64,000 nt of DNA, taken from the NCBI GenBank assembly GCA_028751875.1, contig CM054159.1, positions 8,987,592 to 9,051,591 of the forward strand. Reading direction: 5' to 3'. The position numbers and the translations under genes were made by a program. Shown in pieces: positions 1 through 11,687 of the stretch; position 1 is the stretch's first letter, and every line of letters begins with the position of its first letter. The DNA is from Rapana venosa (lineage: Eukaryota; Mollusca; Gastropoda; Neogastropoda; Muricidae). Under the pieces are notes generated by a model, which worked only from the letters and a program-made list of their open reading frames with translations, was not told the DNA's origin and searched no databases.

Positions 1-440
1 GGCCTGGGATTGAGCTCTGGTTTGAGCCAGCCACCCCCCCCCCCCCCCCCCCCCCTGTCCAAGGGAAATTTCCTCTGGGGTTAACATCAGTGCTGACTCC
101 ACCCCCCCCAAAAGTCCTTCGGATGAGATGTTATCTGAGGCCCTGTGTGCAAATGCATGCAGAACGTCTTGCGCACATGTCAAAACCCATTCTACCTTTT
201 TTTGGAAGAGTAGGCCATTTGTGCTGGTAAGAATGGATGACGCTCTACAAATCCTCATGCACAGTGGTGTCGTATTTAGACAGCTTCCTCAAGGTCAGAA
301 TGCAGCTACCTTAATGGTGGGCATAAATGGTCATATGTAATGTATATTGTTTAATATACATATATATATATATATATTATATCAATATGCAAAAATCTCA
401 CCACTGAGTCTCTGAACTGTAGCTGAGGAACAGAGAAGGG
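1..440 (+). mobile_element. SINE family A, copy 1 (5' end probably cut by window start)
   Basis: This is a copy of a SINE-like repeat that recurs about ten times in the window. Shared landmarks are a 'gttaacatcagtgctgactcc' block near 84, 'ccttcggatgaga' near 117, a 'gcagaacgtcttgcgcaca' block near 160, 'gaagagtaggccatt' near 208, and a distal part 'cagaatgcagctaccttaa' near 296. A closing block (aaaatctcaccactgag) lies near 392 and 'agctgaggaac' near 421. A poly(C) run (about 33-55) and an (AT)n run (about 355-375) interrupt it. Membership rests on similarity to the copies at about 2.9, 20.5, 33.0 and 49.0 kb. Two of these carry clear tRNA-like heads; the head of this copy is worn or absent. 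Confidence 0.7.
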
Positions 441-687
441 AAAAAACCCGCCTCTTTCAGTCCCCCCCACCCCCCCTCCGTGTTAGTTAATTCTCAAGCA
501 TTGCGCAATATGGTATTGCTGATTTGAGTTTCTCAGGGGTGAAGAAATAATGGTAGACACTAAGACAGTCACAGTTTGTGACTGTTTATAAATCAGATTG
601 CAGCAGTTCATTTTCCATGCAATTTTTGTGAAGGAGCTCAAGGACAATTTGCTGATAACACTTTGAGGATTTGCTGCAGCTGTATGA

Positions 688-744
<57 letters not shown>

Positions 745-1851
745 CTGTGGCCAAGCTTATGTGAACACTGCTGGTTATATTGTGTTGTTACCTATACTGC
801 AATGCATGCAACCCTGGCAATAAATGGAAAAAAAAACACATTTGTTTTTCACTGGTATTTGGAACATGATACTTATTCATTTTATGGACATTAAAAATGT
901 ATTGCATTTATCATTCTTTATAATGTCTGTATATATCTCTTACTATATAAATGGTTGCAACCTTCCTGAGGTAGTCATCATACCATATGTTTCATTTTTG
1001 TATTATCCAGATCACTCTTAGTTGTATTTTGAACACTTTTATTTATATATCCTGTGATAGGTTAAGGCAACCAACTAAGACAAATGCAAAACCAGTTTTT
1101 TTAAATAAATTTTGAAAGTTTTCTGTTCAAGTAACATCTGAATGTCATTTTCAACAGTTCTTTGTTTTGTTTTGTTTATAAATAAGTTGCTCTCATTAAT
1201 GAAAATGACTATGGATGGACTGTGCTTGAAAACATCATTTCATGTTTTGCATACTCAGCAGGCAAGCAAGTACACACACACGCACGCACGCACGCACGCA
1301 CACCACACACACACACACAGAGGCTAATGTAGAGGATTTTTGTTTTCTGCATTGAAAATGTTTGCTGCAAATTATGCAACCCACTGCTGTCGCATTAGGC
1401 AATCAGGGATATCCAATACAAAAGAGAGGTCTACGCAGAGATAGCCAGAGAAATAGTGCAGTGTCTTGTGCTGTACTCTTTTCTCATGACATTGCATTCT
1501 AATGAAGAGTGTCTCCACACACACCATACATAAAACATATTTTAAAAGAACCCCTACACAAATTATGCAAAAGAAAAGATTAAAAAATGGGCCAGTATCA
1601 TACATGAGCTATAGAGGAAATTTTGCCTGCAGGTTGAACTAAGACAGTCGGGCAACTCTTTGCAAATTATGCAAATGGATTAAAAGAGAATATGGAAACT
1701 TTTTTCTGCATGGGGGGGTGGGGTGGGGTGAGGGGTGGGGTGGAGGATGGGGGCAGGGATATCAGTAAAGAAGGCATGGATAGAAAGCGGTAAACAGAAG
1801 ATAAAAGAATACCCCAGATAATGCCTTTGAAAAGTGTTTTAGTTATTATTT

Positions 1852-1854
<3 letters not shown>
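441..1854. other. AT-rich non-coding stretch, no gene seen
   Basis: Apart from a perfect (TA)n tract at about 688-742 and a short CA/CG-rich repeat near 1270-1320, I see no gene, RNA or transposon ends here. The short open frames are low-complexity or AT-rich chance frames without splice or start support. Confidence 0.5.
688..742. repeat. (TA)n microsatellite
   Basis: An uninterrupted TA dinucleotide tract of about 55 bp. Confidence 0.97.
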
Positions 1855-1910
<56 letters not shown>

Positions 1911-2012
1911 CTCTCTCGCTCTCTTGTTTGTCTGTCTGTCTGTAAGTTTGTCTATCTGTCTGTCTCTCTGTCAGTTTGTCTGTCTCTCTCCCCCCCCCCC
2001 CCCCCCCCCCCC
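1855..2012. repeat. (TC)n microsatellite ending in poly(C)
   Basis: About 65 bp of near-perfect TC repeat is followed by a degenerate TCTG/TTTG section, then a run of about 23 C at 1990-2012. The compound repeat looks built by stepwise slippage. Confidence 0.95.
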
Positions 2013-2495
2013 TCTTGTCTCTGTCTCTCTCTGTCTCTGTCTGCCTGTCTCTCTTGAAAGATGTGTGTTGTAAATTCTCTCTCTCTCCCTCTATCGAAAT
2101 GCCGTCTCAAATTCAAAAGAAGAGAAAAGAAATGCTAGCTGTAGTGTATACTTCAAAAAAGAAAAAACACCACACAAAAAAACCCAACATGGCAACCCCA
2201 CCCTCACGCCCGCATCATTGTGCAAGAAAATGGTATTGAACTAAGTTGTTGATGCCTGGAATAAGTGGGAGCTGTCATTTGTGCAGAAAGTATTGACCAG
2301 CGCAGTCCACGCCTAAGTTTATGACCGTTTGTATTGATTTTAGATTCTGCAGGATTTGGAATTCCTAGCGAAACAGAGGGCTCTGCTCTTACATTGGAGT
2401 TTCCTTCTGCTGTGTGTGTCTGTGTCTGTGTCTGTGTCTGTGTCTGTGTGTGTATGGAGTTTCCTTCTGCATTCTGTGCGTGTGTGTGTGTGTGT

Positions 2496-2540
2496 GTGTT
2501 GTTGTGTCTTCAATTGAACGTCTGTTCACTCTAAGTGTAT
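2496..2540 (-). mobile_element. ~40-bp 3' tail fragment of LINE family 2
   Basis: Read on the minus strand this matches the 3' terminus of the LINE ending near 63100: 'cacttagagtgaacagacgt', then an A-rich stretch with 'aattgaag' and CAA-type tail repeats. Only about 40 bp of the element is present. It lies directly inside (TG)n sequence on both sides. Confidence 0.6.
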
Positions 2541-2894
2541 GTGCGTGTGTGCGCACTTGTGTGTGTGTGTATTTGCAGTTTTTCTCATGCTTGGTTTTGG
2601 TATGGGAAGTGTTGTGGATTTATTAGTTTTTAATTTGAAAGCTTTGGTTTCTAATACTAGTAATAGCTTTGATTTGAAGGTGGACTTATGTTTTTCGCAG
2701 TGTACTAGCTAAGCTATCAGATTATGGGTGTAGGTGTGTGTGTGTACTGACAGCATTGACTATGCCTAAAAATTCATGAGAGGTGCCAGCTTTGTTGCAG
2801 AAAGTTGAAAAATAGTTGCATTTGCTAACTTGTTGATAGCTTTATTGAGGTATAAAAAAAAACAGTTGCATGGCGTTTTTTGGTTTTGTTTTTT

Positions 2895-3307
2895 GTTTTC
2901 TTTCATTTCACGGTTAGAGCTCAGAGGTTTATCAATGGTGAGATTTGTGTGTATGTAACCTTTCCCCTTCCCCACCATTCAGGTAGCCACATTCCGACTT
3001 CAGGGATGGTGTCTAAACACAACTCCTGTGTGCATGCTGTTTTGTTGTTGTTTTTACTGTCATCCGTTCCTTCCGGCACACGGTGGCCTACTCTTCCAAA
3101 CGGCGGAATGGGGTGTGTTAACATGTGCACAAGATGTTCTCTGTGTGTTTACACACAGGGCCTCTGTTTATAGTCTCATCCAAAGGACTTTGACATTCAG
3201 TTCAATTTTTTCGTCAAACTGGGAAGAAAGGGCAAGGCTGGGAATCGAACCCAGAACCTCATGGTTCTCTTGTATGGCAGGTGAACGTCTTAACCATCCT
3301 GCCACCC
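2895..3307 (-). mobile_element. SINE family A, copy 2, with tRNA-like head
   Basis: This is the best example of the long form, on the minus strand. The right end (about 3240-3307) reads as a tRNA-like head on the minus strand: box A-like 'ggatggttaagacg' and box B 'gggttcgattcc'. It is followed by the conserved body and ends at 2895-2945 with the 'ctctgagctctaaccg' type 3' block. The RNA polymerase III boxes and the many relatives support a tRNA-derived SINE. Confidence 0.8.
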
Positions 3308-3663
3308 TCCTTCTTTAAAAAAAAATTTTAACTCGCACAGTCACAGAGCAAAACTAACCAGAAGCTGAAAGTTCAGTGCAAACAGTTCACCCACCACTCC
3401 CAAAAAAAAAAAAAGATTCTTATTTGTACCATTGCTATCATTTTGCTGTTAGTTATCTGGTGACATATGGACCGATTAATGACGTGGATCTTGACTACAG
3501 CAATCTGCGGATTCTGACCCCAGCCTCACCACCGTGCTTTTGTGTGTCTATAGGTAACTGACAGCTGCCTTGTCACACTGAGGTGATTAATAGCAGACGA
3601 CCACCATTTATCATTTATCTGTCTGTTGCCCACAGTAGCGTCTGACAGGGGACGGTCAGGCGA

Positions 3664-3666
<3 letters not shown>

Positions 3667-3702
<36 letters not shown>

Positions 3703-3757
3703 GAAGTCATGTTCTGTATACCACACACAAAGGGGGGGGGGGGGGGGGGGGGGGGGG
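3667..3757. repeat. Paired poly(G) tracts
   Basis: A run of 35 G (3667-3701) and one of 26 G (3732-3757) are separated by 30 bp of ordinary sequence. The apparent glycine- or proline-rich open frames here come only from these runs. Confidence 0.95.
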
Positions 3758-4196
3758 AGGGGGGGTGTGGATTTTTGGGTTGGGGTGTTATATAGGAGGG
3801 TGCATGGAAGGGGGTAATTTGTACCTGATAGGTTGTTTGGATATGTCTGGTCTGGTCTGTTGCTGTGATGCCAAATCAAAGTGAGTAACATTGGTGCGTG
3901 TGGTATGTACGTTGAGTTGTTGTGTGTGTTGGGTTGGTTGGTATGTTGTGGTTGGGTGTTGTGTGCGTGGTGGTATGTACGTACGAGTTATGCAGTGTAG
4001 TTTCTTGTTTGGGGGGTAGGAGGGTCCATTTTCGGTATTGATGAGTGTTTTTGTTTTTGGTCGCGTGTGAGTGTGGTGTGCGCATGTGTGTGTGTGTTTT
4101 CTTTCTTTTTCTCTCTGTTTCTATTTTTCTTATGGAGTTAGTCTTTTTGTTATGGTAATAACGTAGTTAGATAATATTGATCAAGTTTTTTGTTCC

Positions 4197-4279
4197 TAGA
4201 TAGATGGCTTGATGAAGAAAAGTAAATGTATTGCTTATTCAATGTACCATCTGGAAATAAAAAATTGACTTGACAAATA
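4197..4279 (+). mobile_element. LINE-like 3' tail fragment, family B
   Basis: The segment runs from 'gatggcttgatgaaga' through 'ttgcttattcaat' and 'ccatctggaaataa'. It recurs at about 19217-19310, again immediately followed by CA-rich repeat. Two copies that stop at a simple repeat are typical of a 5'-truncated retroposon tail, but the parent element is not in the window. Confidence 0.5.
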
Positions 4280-4512
4280 CACACACAACCACGCACGCAC
4301 GCGTTCGCGCGCACACACACACACAACTAATATCGGCAACAACACACACACACAAACACGCCCCTACACACACACACACCTACTCACAAACACACACATG
4401 CACGCATATGCGCGCACACACATGCACGCACACATACATACACACTAATATCACTTTGAGTGAACAGATGTAAAATCAAAGCAGCAACAACAATAACAAC
4501 GCGCACGTGCAT

Positions 4513-4549
<37 letters not shown>

Positions 4550-4580
4550 GACACAACACACACACGGAGTGGCTACACTC
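4280..4580. repeat. CA-rich microsatellite block with embedded LINE tail
   Basis: This is mostly (CA)n and (CACG)n repeat. At about 4443-4500 it contains a fragment ('ctaatatcactttgagtgaa' followed by AAC-type repeats) that matches the plus-orientation 3' end of LINE family 2 near 63055-63100. The fragment has (CA)n on both sides. Confidence 0.7.
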
Positions 4581-4639
4581 TACACTGTACTTCTAGATTG
4601 ATAGATTGACAGGAGAGAAATTGGAGGCACAGGAGTGCA

Positions 4640-4835
4640 GGATACTGGATAGCCTTGAGGTTGAGAGCATTTGAGTCTCCCCTGAGGTGCCCTTTCAACT
4701 TCATGTGGATTCTTCCTCAGGAGTTAACATCAGTGCTTCTCCATTCTCCCAAAAATCCTTCATATGAGACTCTAAACCAAGACCTTGTGTGTGACCGTGT
4801 GCAGAAAGAACATCTTGTACACGTTTAAAAAAAAA
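4640..4835 (+). mobile_element. SINE family A, copy 3 (diverged, partial)
   Basis: It carries the family landmarks 'ggagttaacatcagtgctt', 'ccaaaaatccttcatatgag', 'gaccttgtgtgtgacc' and 'gaacatcttgtacacgt', then stops in an A-rich tract near 4835. The 3' half of the long form is missing. Confidence 0.65.
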
Positions 4836-5486
4836 TTGTAGAAATTTGTATTATAAAAAAAAGAAAGACTTGACGAGTTGTAATGGTTGTGCTTTTAGTG
4901 GCCTTGGTCACACCCTTCCTGTTAAAAATTTGTTTGCTGCCTCATCCTTCCCCCCCCCGTCCTGCTGTTCCCACATCGCTCATTCCACTCTCCCTGCCAC
5001 AGCCAGATTTGTTATGGTTCATCCTCAGAGTCGGAAGTCCACACGGAGCCCATCACTATCAGACCGCCATGGGGCCACCAGCCAGAGGGGCCCTGCACTG
5101 CTGCTGGGTCACTTTGGTGGTGTTCAGTGGTGCCTGTTCAGAGCTAACATACACAGGACACCACCTACTAAGCCCCCTACTAACGACAGTATTAGCTCAG
5201 TCACGGAGCCAGACTGAGTGAGTTGCCCACCCGAGGTGGCGACCACCACCACAACGTCCCTCCAACAACTGTCCCCCCGTGAACCTCCAACCCCAAAGGC
5301 CCCAACACAAACTCGTCACAGGCACAGAAGTATATGGGCAAACCGAATCTGAGGTCACCATGATGGTCACACACTTTCTGTCCTGAAAACGGTTTGGTTT
5401 GGTTTTCAAGAAACCAAAATTTGTGAATCATTTATTTTGGATGGTGTGTGTGTGTGTGTGTGAAAGACTTTGTATATATATATATG
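4836..5486. other. Unassigned, locally GC-richer stretch
   Basis: The part 4940-5350 is richer in C and has open frames of 112-123 residues in two overlapping plus frames. None has recognisable domains, splice sites or a convincing start. It could be an old transposon fragment or degenerate exon, and I cannot decide. A (TG)n tract and a short (TA)n tract precede the transposon at 5487. Confidence 0.3.
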
Positions 5487-7074
5487 CAGGGTTCGTACAA
5501 ATCTTAAAAAGCCCTAAAAGGCCCTGATTTTTGAAGATCCAAAATAAGGCCCCTAAAAAGCCCTAAAAATGAGACCTATGGCCCTGGAGGCCCTAAAAAG
5601 CCCTAAAAATGGGAACCATGAGTGAGAGTTTCAGATGAAATGTAGATTAAACAAATACACAAAATAAAACTTATGAGAAATGAAAGCAAGAAGGATGTCC
5701 AAAGATCGTATTATCACTGATAGAGCCTGTTGTCTGCTATTCATGTTGCGCCACCTATTTTGCCAAGGGAGGTAATCATCAGTTATTTCTTACATGCCGA
5801 AAACTACCTACCCCTATGGTATGTCCGTAATTTGTTTGGAAAATGATGTTTAACTATGAAACTGCAATCATGAGTCAAAATAATACCAGTTTTCTGTTTA
5901 CTGCGCTACAGTCCTTCTCTACGAGATTTTTCAATTTTAGCACAGCTGCACTGTGAATAGCAAGGCCTATTGTTTCTCCTGTGCGAAGTTTACAAAATGG
6001 CAGTCAGTGATACAGTTGTGTGTCAGAATGGGAATACAATAAAACCTGTAGCCAGATCTGTTCTTTATTTGAGGAGATTATCCCACAGATTTCCTGCAGA
6101 ATGCATACAGAAATGAATCCAATTCATAAGGCAAGTCACAAATACCTGAATATTTACAAATGTACAGGAAAAATACAAATGTTTGAATATTTTCCACCGC
6201 TCAATGTGGTTGATTTTAGTTGACTTTAAAATTCGCAGCTTATTCAGTTATTGACCGACTTATCTGAAGATTCTTGCTTTAAAAAACAACAACTTTGGGC
6301 AGAGGGTGTTGGCATCCTTTTCAAGCCAGTGTTAGGCCTTCCTCTCTGTCTGCATTGACCATATGGGACTTGTACATGTATTCATAGTGAAGAGAACTTG
6401 CATCCAGCAGTCTCTCTCTCTCTGTGTCTTTCTCAGTTTTTGTCTCTGTCTTTTATGCATGCATGCGTGTGCATGCACGCACGTGCGTGTGTGTGTGTGT
6501 GAATTCCTGCATGTACGCATGTGTGAGATTGAAATAAAGGAGCAGAATTTGGAAGAGGCACAGTGACTGTGTGAGGGTATTGTTATTACCAGTTCTAGTA
6601 CCGGGCAACCATCTGCATCTTTGGTAAGGCAAGGAGACTAGTTCACATCAGATGAAGTTTGAGGGATAGTGTCTTTTAAGTTCACTTTGCTAGCTGTTTG
6701 TGAAAAACATCTTGGAATCAGAGACACTTATTTCAGTTTTCACTTTACTTCGTATTTCAAGACATGGACACTTCCATCACACCATGGATGTTTTACTGTG
6801 TGAGGATTTTAATTCATTGTATCTATGAGTGAAAGACATTTTATTCTAGAACTTCACTTGAATTTGTGTCAATAATCAATATCCGTCATGCAGTTGTAGA
6901 TGAGAAGACTTTGCTTACATGAATTTGAGATTGGTTTATCAAAGTAAATGTGTACAAAGGTTGATAACATACACTTTGATACCCTGCGGATAGGCCCTAA
7001 ATTTGGAAATAATGGCCCCTAAAAAGCCCTAAAAAAGCCCTAAATTTTTTCCCACCAAGTCTGTATGAACCCTG
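5487..7074. mobile_element. Non-autonomous DNA transposon (~1.6 kb) with inverted ends
   Basis: The left end reads cagggttcgtacaaatc. The right end read on the minus strand is cagggttcatacagact, so the first 8 bases are identical and most of the next 9 agree. The sequence atatg flanks both ends (5482-5486 and 7075-7079), a candidate 5-bp target-site duplication, although the left copy lies in a TA repeat. Just inside each end are multiple 'ggcccctaaaaagccctaaa' units that run in the same direction at both ends. The interior is AT-rich with no frame above 67 residues and no transposase motif, so mobility would depend on a transposase encoded elsewhere. The superfamily (hAT-like or other) is not assigned. 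Confidence 0.7.
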
Positions 7075-8264
7075 ATATGTGAGACTCAGTGTGTGTGTGT
7101 GTGTATGTGTGTGTGGCCTTATTGATTGACATGCTGTACGCACTTTGTAGTGTTAAAATTGCAAGAGTTGCTGCTGTCACATCGCTGGGAGAAGAAGAGA
7201 AAAAAAGGCTCCACAACACTCTAAAGCTCATGGAAACAAGCGAATCGAATCGATAGTTAACAAATGAAAAAAAAAAAGTGTTGTTTGAGAATAATGAAGC
7301 TTGTAGCCATTGCGGCTGCCCCCCCTCCCCTCCTTCTCTCCCCCTTCCCCCCTCCTCCCCTTCCCAATTCCCCCAAGATGCCTGGTGTCCCATATAAGCA
7401 TCCCTGTGAGTGTGACTGTGTGTGTGTGTGTGTCACAGTTTAAACCACCTCATTATTTATAAATTCACTGTATATTTTTGTTTTTTTATTGACTGTACAG
7501 ACAGTCCTCACATGCATGTACAATGTCGGTGAAGAAAGGCGTGAGAGGTTAGTGTCAAGAGAAGAATGCTCCTGTATCCACGCTTGTCACATATTTTTTA
7601 AGCATTTTTCTTTTTGTGTTTTTTAGACAGCCTTTGACAGGTTTTTATTCATGAATAATAATGTATTGCACGATTTAGCCTAATCTGTTTTTTATGTCTT
7701 TTAGAAAAAAATCGAATGAACAGGTCACTGTCCTCAGGATGGTAATTAGGGGAGGGGGGTGGGGGGTGTTGTAGGGTGGAGAGGGCTATCATAGAGGATT
7801 GGGAAAAGATAGCAAAGAAAAAGGTGTTCTGCTGAAAGGAATGGAGGAAATTGAACATCAGCAGATTGGATGAGGAGTGATGGGGGTGATGGTGGTGGCC
7901 ATTGTTGATTTTTATTACTGTGTATTTCACATGCTTTTGTACTGTGGAAAATTTGTGTGTGTGTTGTAGATGTTGATATTGTTACTTTTGTGTATATAGA
8001 TCTGTTTTTGACCTGTAGTTTTTAGCTGAAAGCTTGGAGTGCTCAGAAATATTAAATCTGATCCAGAGAACGAACTGAGAAAGTGATTTTTTGTTTACAA
8101 ATGAAGAAAATGTGACAGATAGAAAAATCCAAGATTGTTGTTGATTATGCATAATGGTACAGAATAACAAAACACATTTGTGTATTGCCCAAGTGATAAA
8201 ACCACAAAGAATTTATTAGAAAGGAAAATTTAAAATCTGCTCTTTCTCTGTCTCTGCCTACCTG

Positions 8265-8324
<60 letters not shown>

Positions 8325-9188
8325 CTCCTCTCTCTCCTCTCTCTCCTCTCTCTCTCTCTTCTCTCTCTAATATATTTTTATGTTTTGTATATTTATAACT
8401 GTGCAATGTAAAAAAAAGAAAAACCCACCCCAAAACTGAATAAAAAAGTTTTAATTTTTTTTTAAAGCTTTGAGAGATATATCAGAGCATCTGGGACATT
8501 CCTATATATATTATACACAACAGCTGCCATTCAACATGTAAGTGTCGTTACCGTCTAATTCAGTGCACAGGCAAACAAAACCTCGGGTGCATGCAAGGCA
8601 TTTTTGTTTCTGTAACCCATCTGAGCTAGATTACAAGCTGTAGACATGATCTGTTGTTTGCATATAAAGTGTAAAAGTATTAAAAATTAAAACCCAAACA
8701 AAACAGCAACAAACAAACAAAAAAACAGGAGACCCGAGGGGGGGGGGGGGGGGTGGGAGGGGCTGTAAGTATAAATAGCCTCTCCACCTTCCGGAAATTC
8801 TGAGCTACAAATTCCCTCTTTTCTATCCCTCTCTTTGTTTCTGCCTTGTTCCTTTTCTTCTTGTCAGCTCCTTCTTCTCTTTATTTTCTGCCTTCTTGGT
8901 CCATTCTCCTGCCTTTTTTCCAGAAAGACTTAATAACAATTCTCTCCCATGTTGAAGACGGATGCGCTGGACCTGATTTGTCAGGCGCTTAATGGCAGCG
9001 CAACGCATTTTCGCTCAAGTGACAGACAACAGTAGTCGCTGCCCGAGTGTTTGACGACAACGACAACAACCAAACAGGAGTATTATTAGCGCTGGCAGGT
9101 CTGCACATAATGTGGGAGATAATTTGAAAAATAAAAAAAAATAAAAGGAGAAATCTCTATTCTGAATCCACCAGGCACTAGTAGAGGT
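7075..9188. other. Non-coding stretch, no gene seen
   Basis: It contains pyrimidine/purine-rich and TG repeats, including a (TC)n tract at about 8271-8352 with a degenerate CTCTCTC continuation to 8368, and a G run at about 8739-8752. No splice-supported coding frame, tRNA or transposon terminus was recognised. Confidence 0.45.
8271..8368. repeat. (TC)n microsatellite
   Basis: About 50 bp of perfect TC repeat is followed by imperfect TCTCTCC units. Confidence 0.95.
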
Positions 9189-9468
9189 TGGAGGCACTGT
9201 GGTGGAGTGGTTTAGGCGGTCAACTCGTGATCCAGAGGTCGTGGGTTCGATTCCCGCTCGGCTCGGTGTTGTGTCCTTGGGAAAGACACTTTACTCCTAT
9301 TTTCCTCACTCCACCCAGGTGTACAAGTGGGTACCAGCTCTGCTGGGGAAGTATCTGGCGACAGACTAGCGTCCTGTCACAGGGGTGGTGAAAAACCATC
9401 AGTTTGCTTAACGCTACAGAAACCGGGATAAGCTCCGGCTCTATGGGCCTTCTGGCTCGAAAGAACAT
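9189..9468 (+). mobile_element. Full-length tRNA-derived SINE with 12-bp target-site duplication
   Basis: The direct repeat actagtagaggt lies at 9177-9188 and again, identical, at 9469-9480, bounding a 280-bp body. The head has polymerase III boxes: box A-like 'gtggtttaggcggtc' near 9207 and box B 'gggttcgattcc' near 9243. The body has a conserved-looking block 'ccacccaggtgtacaagtgg', similar to a block in the unrelated-headed SINE at 54.1 kb. Known SINE biology: LINE machinery in trans makes such duplications. The intact duplication implies a recent insertion. Confidence 0.88.
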
Positions 9469-9989
9469 ACTAGTAGAGGTACAAGTCGATGGATGATTCA
9501 GGACCATGGAGGTTGGCGGCCATCTGTCATAACCACTTGGTTATCCCCCTTGTATTTTTTTAAAAACCAAACGAAGGTGAAGGTGAAGAAGGAATTTGGA
9601 TGCACAGGTGGTGGGGAAAAGGTTAAATATGAGGGAGTCTGTACCCACCTGTTGCCTTTGTGTGGGTTTATTTACTTATTTATTTATTTATTCTTCTTTT
9701 TTTTGGTTTTTTTACTGGAAGGTAAAGGATTAGGTTTAGTAGGGGAGGTAAAGAACTAGAAATATGTTTAATGTAAGCATCACTTCGGGGCATACATTTT
9801 CTCTGTCACCCCCCCTTCCCTCGAATTTGATTTAAATAATGTAAATTATGTTGTCAGACAGCCAACCTGCCCCCACCTCCACCCTCACTCCAATACAATA
9901 TGAAAAGGATGGGGGAAAAACTCACCAGGGGCATGTCAGTCCTATTGTCAAGCAAATTGCTATACAGTACTTTTTGTTTGTGTTTTGTT

Positions 9990-10105
9990 CCTTGGTTATC
10001 GCTCTGAGGTTCATCAATGGTGACATTAAATAGCATATTGTATGCATGCGCCATTTCTGCCCACCATTAAGGTAGCCGCATTTGGGCTTCTGGGATGTTA
10101 AATTA
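9990..10105 (-). mobile_element. SINE family A, copy 4 (3' fragment)
   Basis: Only the distal block is present: 'tcgctctgaggttcatcaat', then 'gcccaccattaaggtagccg' and 'ggcttctggga'. It matches the distal part of copies at 2.9 and 20.8 kb. Confidence 0.6.
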
Positions 10106-11158
10106 ATCATGCTTTATCAACAACAACAACAACAACGACAACAAAATCATAGCTTCGTCTGTGTTATGTAAAATGATGTATCAGGCAACAATCATGTCAG
10201 TCTGCAATATGTAATGATCATAATTAATTCCTCAGTGTAAACAAAACTTGGTTGGGTGAGAAACATAGGTCCTTTTGTTTTGTTTAATGAATTTGCCATT
10301 CCCAGACATGTAGAAAGTCTTGATTTATTTAAAAAAAAATATTTTTAAAAAAAGAAAGGAAAAAAGTCAGAAATGGTTTTAAACTTGAATGTGTTATTTA
10401 ATACTTTTGTGTGTGAATGCTATACATGTATGAATGAAATAAGTGCAAGCGCTTTGATTTATATTTTACGGGATATCATGCTATACAAGTTTCATATTGA
10501 TGTCATTGTAATTATTATTTCTGTGTCATTGTGATTTTATTATTTCAGTCTTCAGGGAGAGCTAGAGGCTCGTGAATTGTTATCGTGTATTAAATCTTCC
10601 AGTCTGATAATCAGGATGTTTGTGTACACAGAAAATGTGAAGCTTTTGCTATGGATCCCCAAAGTTAGAGTGTGGCTACCTTATTGGTGAAATAAAAATG
10701 ATTGTGTAGGCAAAAATGTGATTATCAGGAAAGGTGTACTTCAAAAGTTCTTCCGGCCCAGGAACAGAAAAGGGTTGTAACAAGGAAACGAAGTGTTCTC
10801 CAATTCTCTATTTTTGACCTTCATTCTTACAATTCGGGCAGACACCCTTTCTGAACTGTGGCCATATATTTGTCAGGGTCTGGTGTGTTGACAGCTTAGG
10901 CAGGCCAGAGGGGTTATTTTATTGCCTGTGGAGGTGAGTGACTGCTGTTTTATGAACACAGCCAGCAGCCAGCCTGTCTGTCCACAATATGTATATATAT
11001 GTGTACCTGGCAAGGTGAACTCTCAGTATCACCATCACTGCCTTGTCAGACAGTGGCTGACTCAGCTGCCAGAAACTTGAGTCGTCTCTGGGCAGATTTC
11101 CATGTCCGAGTACACACTATTCTCCGTGTGTCTTGAGGAAAGGATTGTGTGCATGGTG

Positions 11159-11162
<4 letters not shown>

Positions 11163-11208
<46 letters not shown>
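11163..11208. repeat. (TG)n microsatellite
   Basis: About 46 bp of uninterrupted TG repeat. Confidence 0.95.
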
Positions 11209-11210
<2 letters not shown>

Positions 11211-11598
11211 GGGGTTTTATTTTGCTAACCTCATTCCTCCACGCTCCATTTAAAACAAAATTTATAAGCAAAAAACCCCACCCAGACAAAGACCCATCCT
11301 CTCCCTTTGAAAATATTGATGAAATCTCTAAAAGGTTAGAACTTGAAATTGAGGCTCCATATAATTTGAGTATGTTTTTTCCTAAATCTTGTCAGAGTTG
11401 ATGATTTGATTGAAAATTCACCTCCATTTCACACTCATATTTTGCATGCCTTTTCAGTCTTGCTATAAAAGTGTACATTTCCATTCTTGCCATCATACAT
11501 TTTATGTGCACATGAATCACACACACATGCATGCGTAGCTATGCAAACACTTCACTACTACACACATACACTATACATGCACACACAGACAGACAGAC

Positions 11599-11600
<2 letters not shown>

Positions 11601-11684
<84 letters not shown>
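11601..11684. repeat. (TC)n microsatellite
   Basis: TC repeat with one short interruption near 11633-11642. Confidence 0.95.

Positions 11685-11687
<3 letters not shown>

Noticed and set aside
2334..2626. Overlapping Cys/Val-rich open frames
   Set aside because: They are translations of TG/TGTC repeat in two frames, with no independent coding signal. The same holds for the Arg/Glu-, Ser/Leu- and Thr/His-rich frames at 8230, 11487, 24113, 31150 and 52236.
3526..3891. Proline-rich and glycine-rich frames on both strands
   Set aside because: They are produced entirely by the two poly(G) runs at 3667-3757.
4883..5221. Overlapping 112- and 123-residue frames in a C-rich segment
   Set aside because: No splice sites, start context, domain or repeat support; both frames are open mainly because of base composition.
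9207..9260. tRNA gene with box A and box B
   Set aside because: The flanking 12-bp duplication and 280-bp body show it is the head of a SINE, and the cloverleaf stems do not pair well. The same applies to the tRNA-like heads at 22930, 32970 and 49050.
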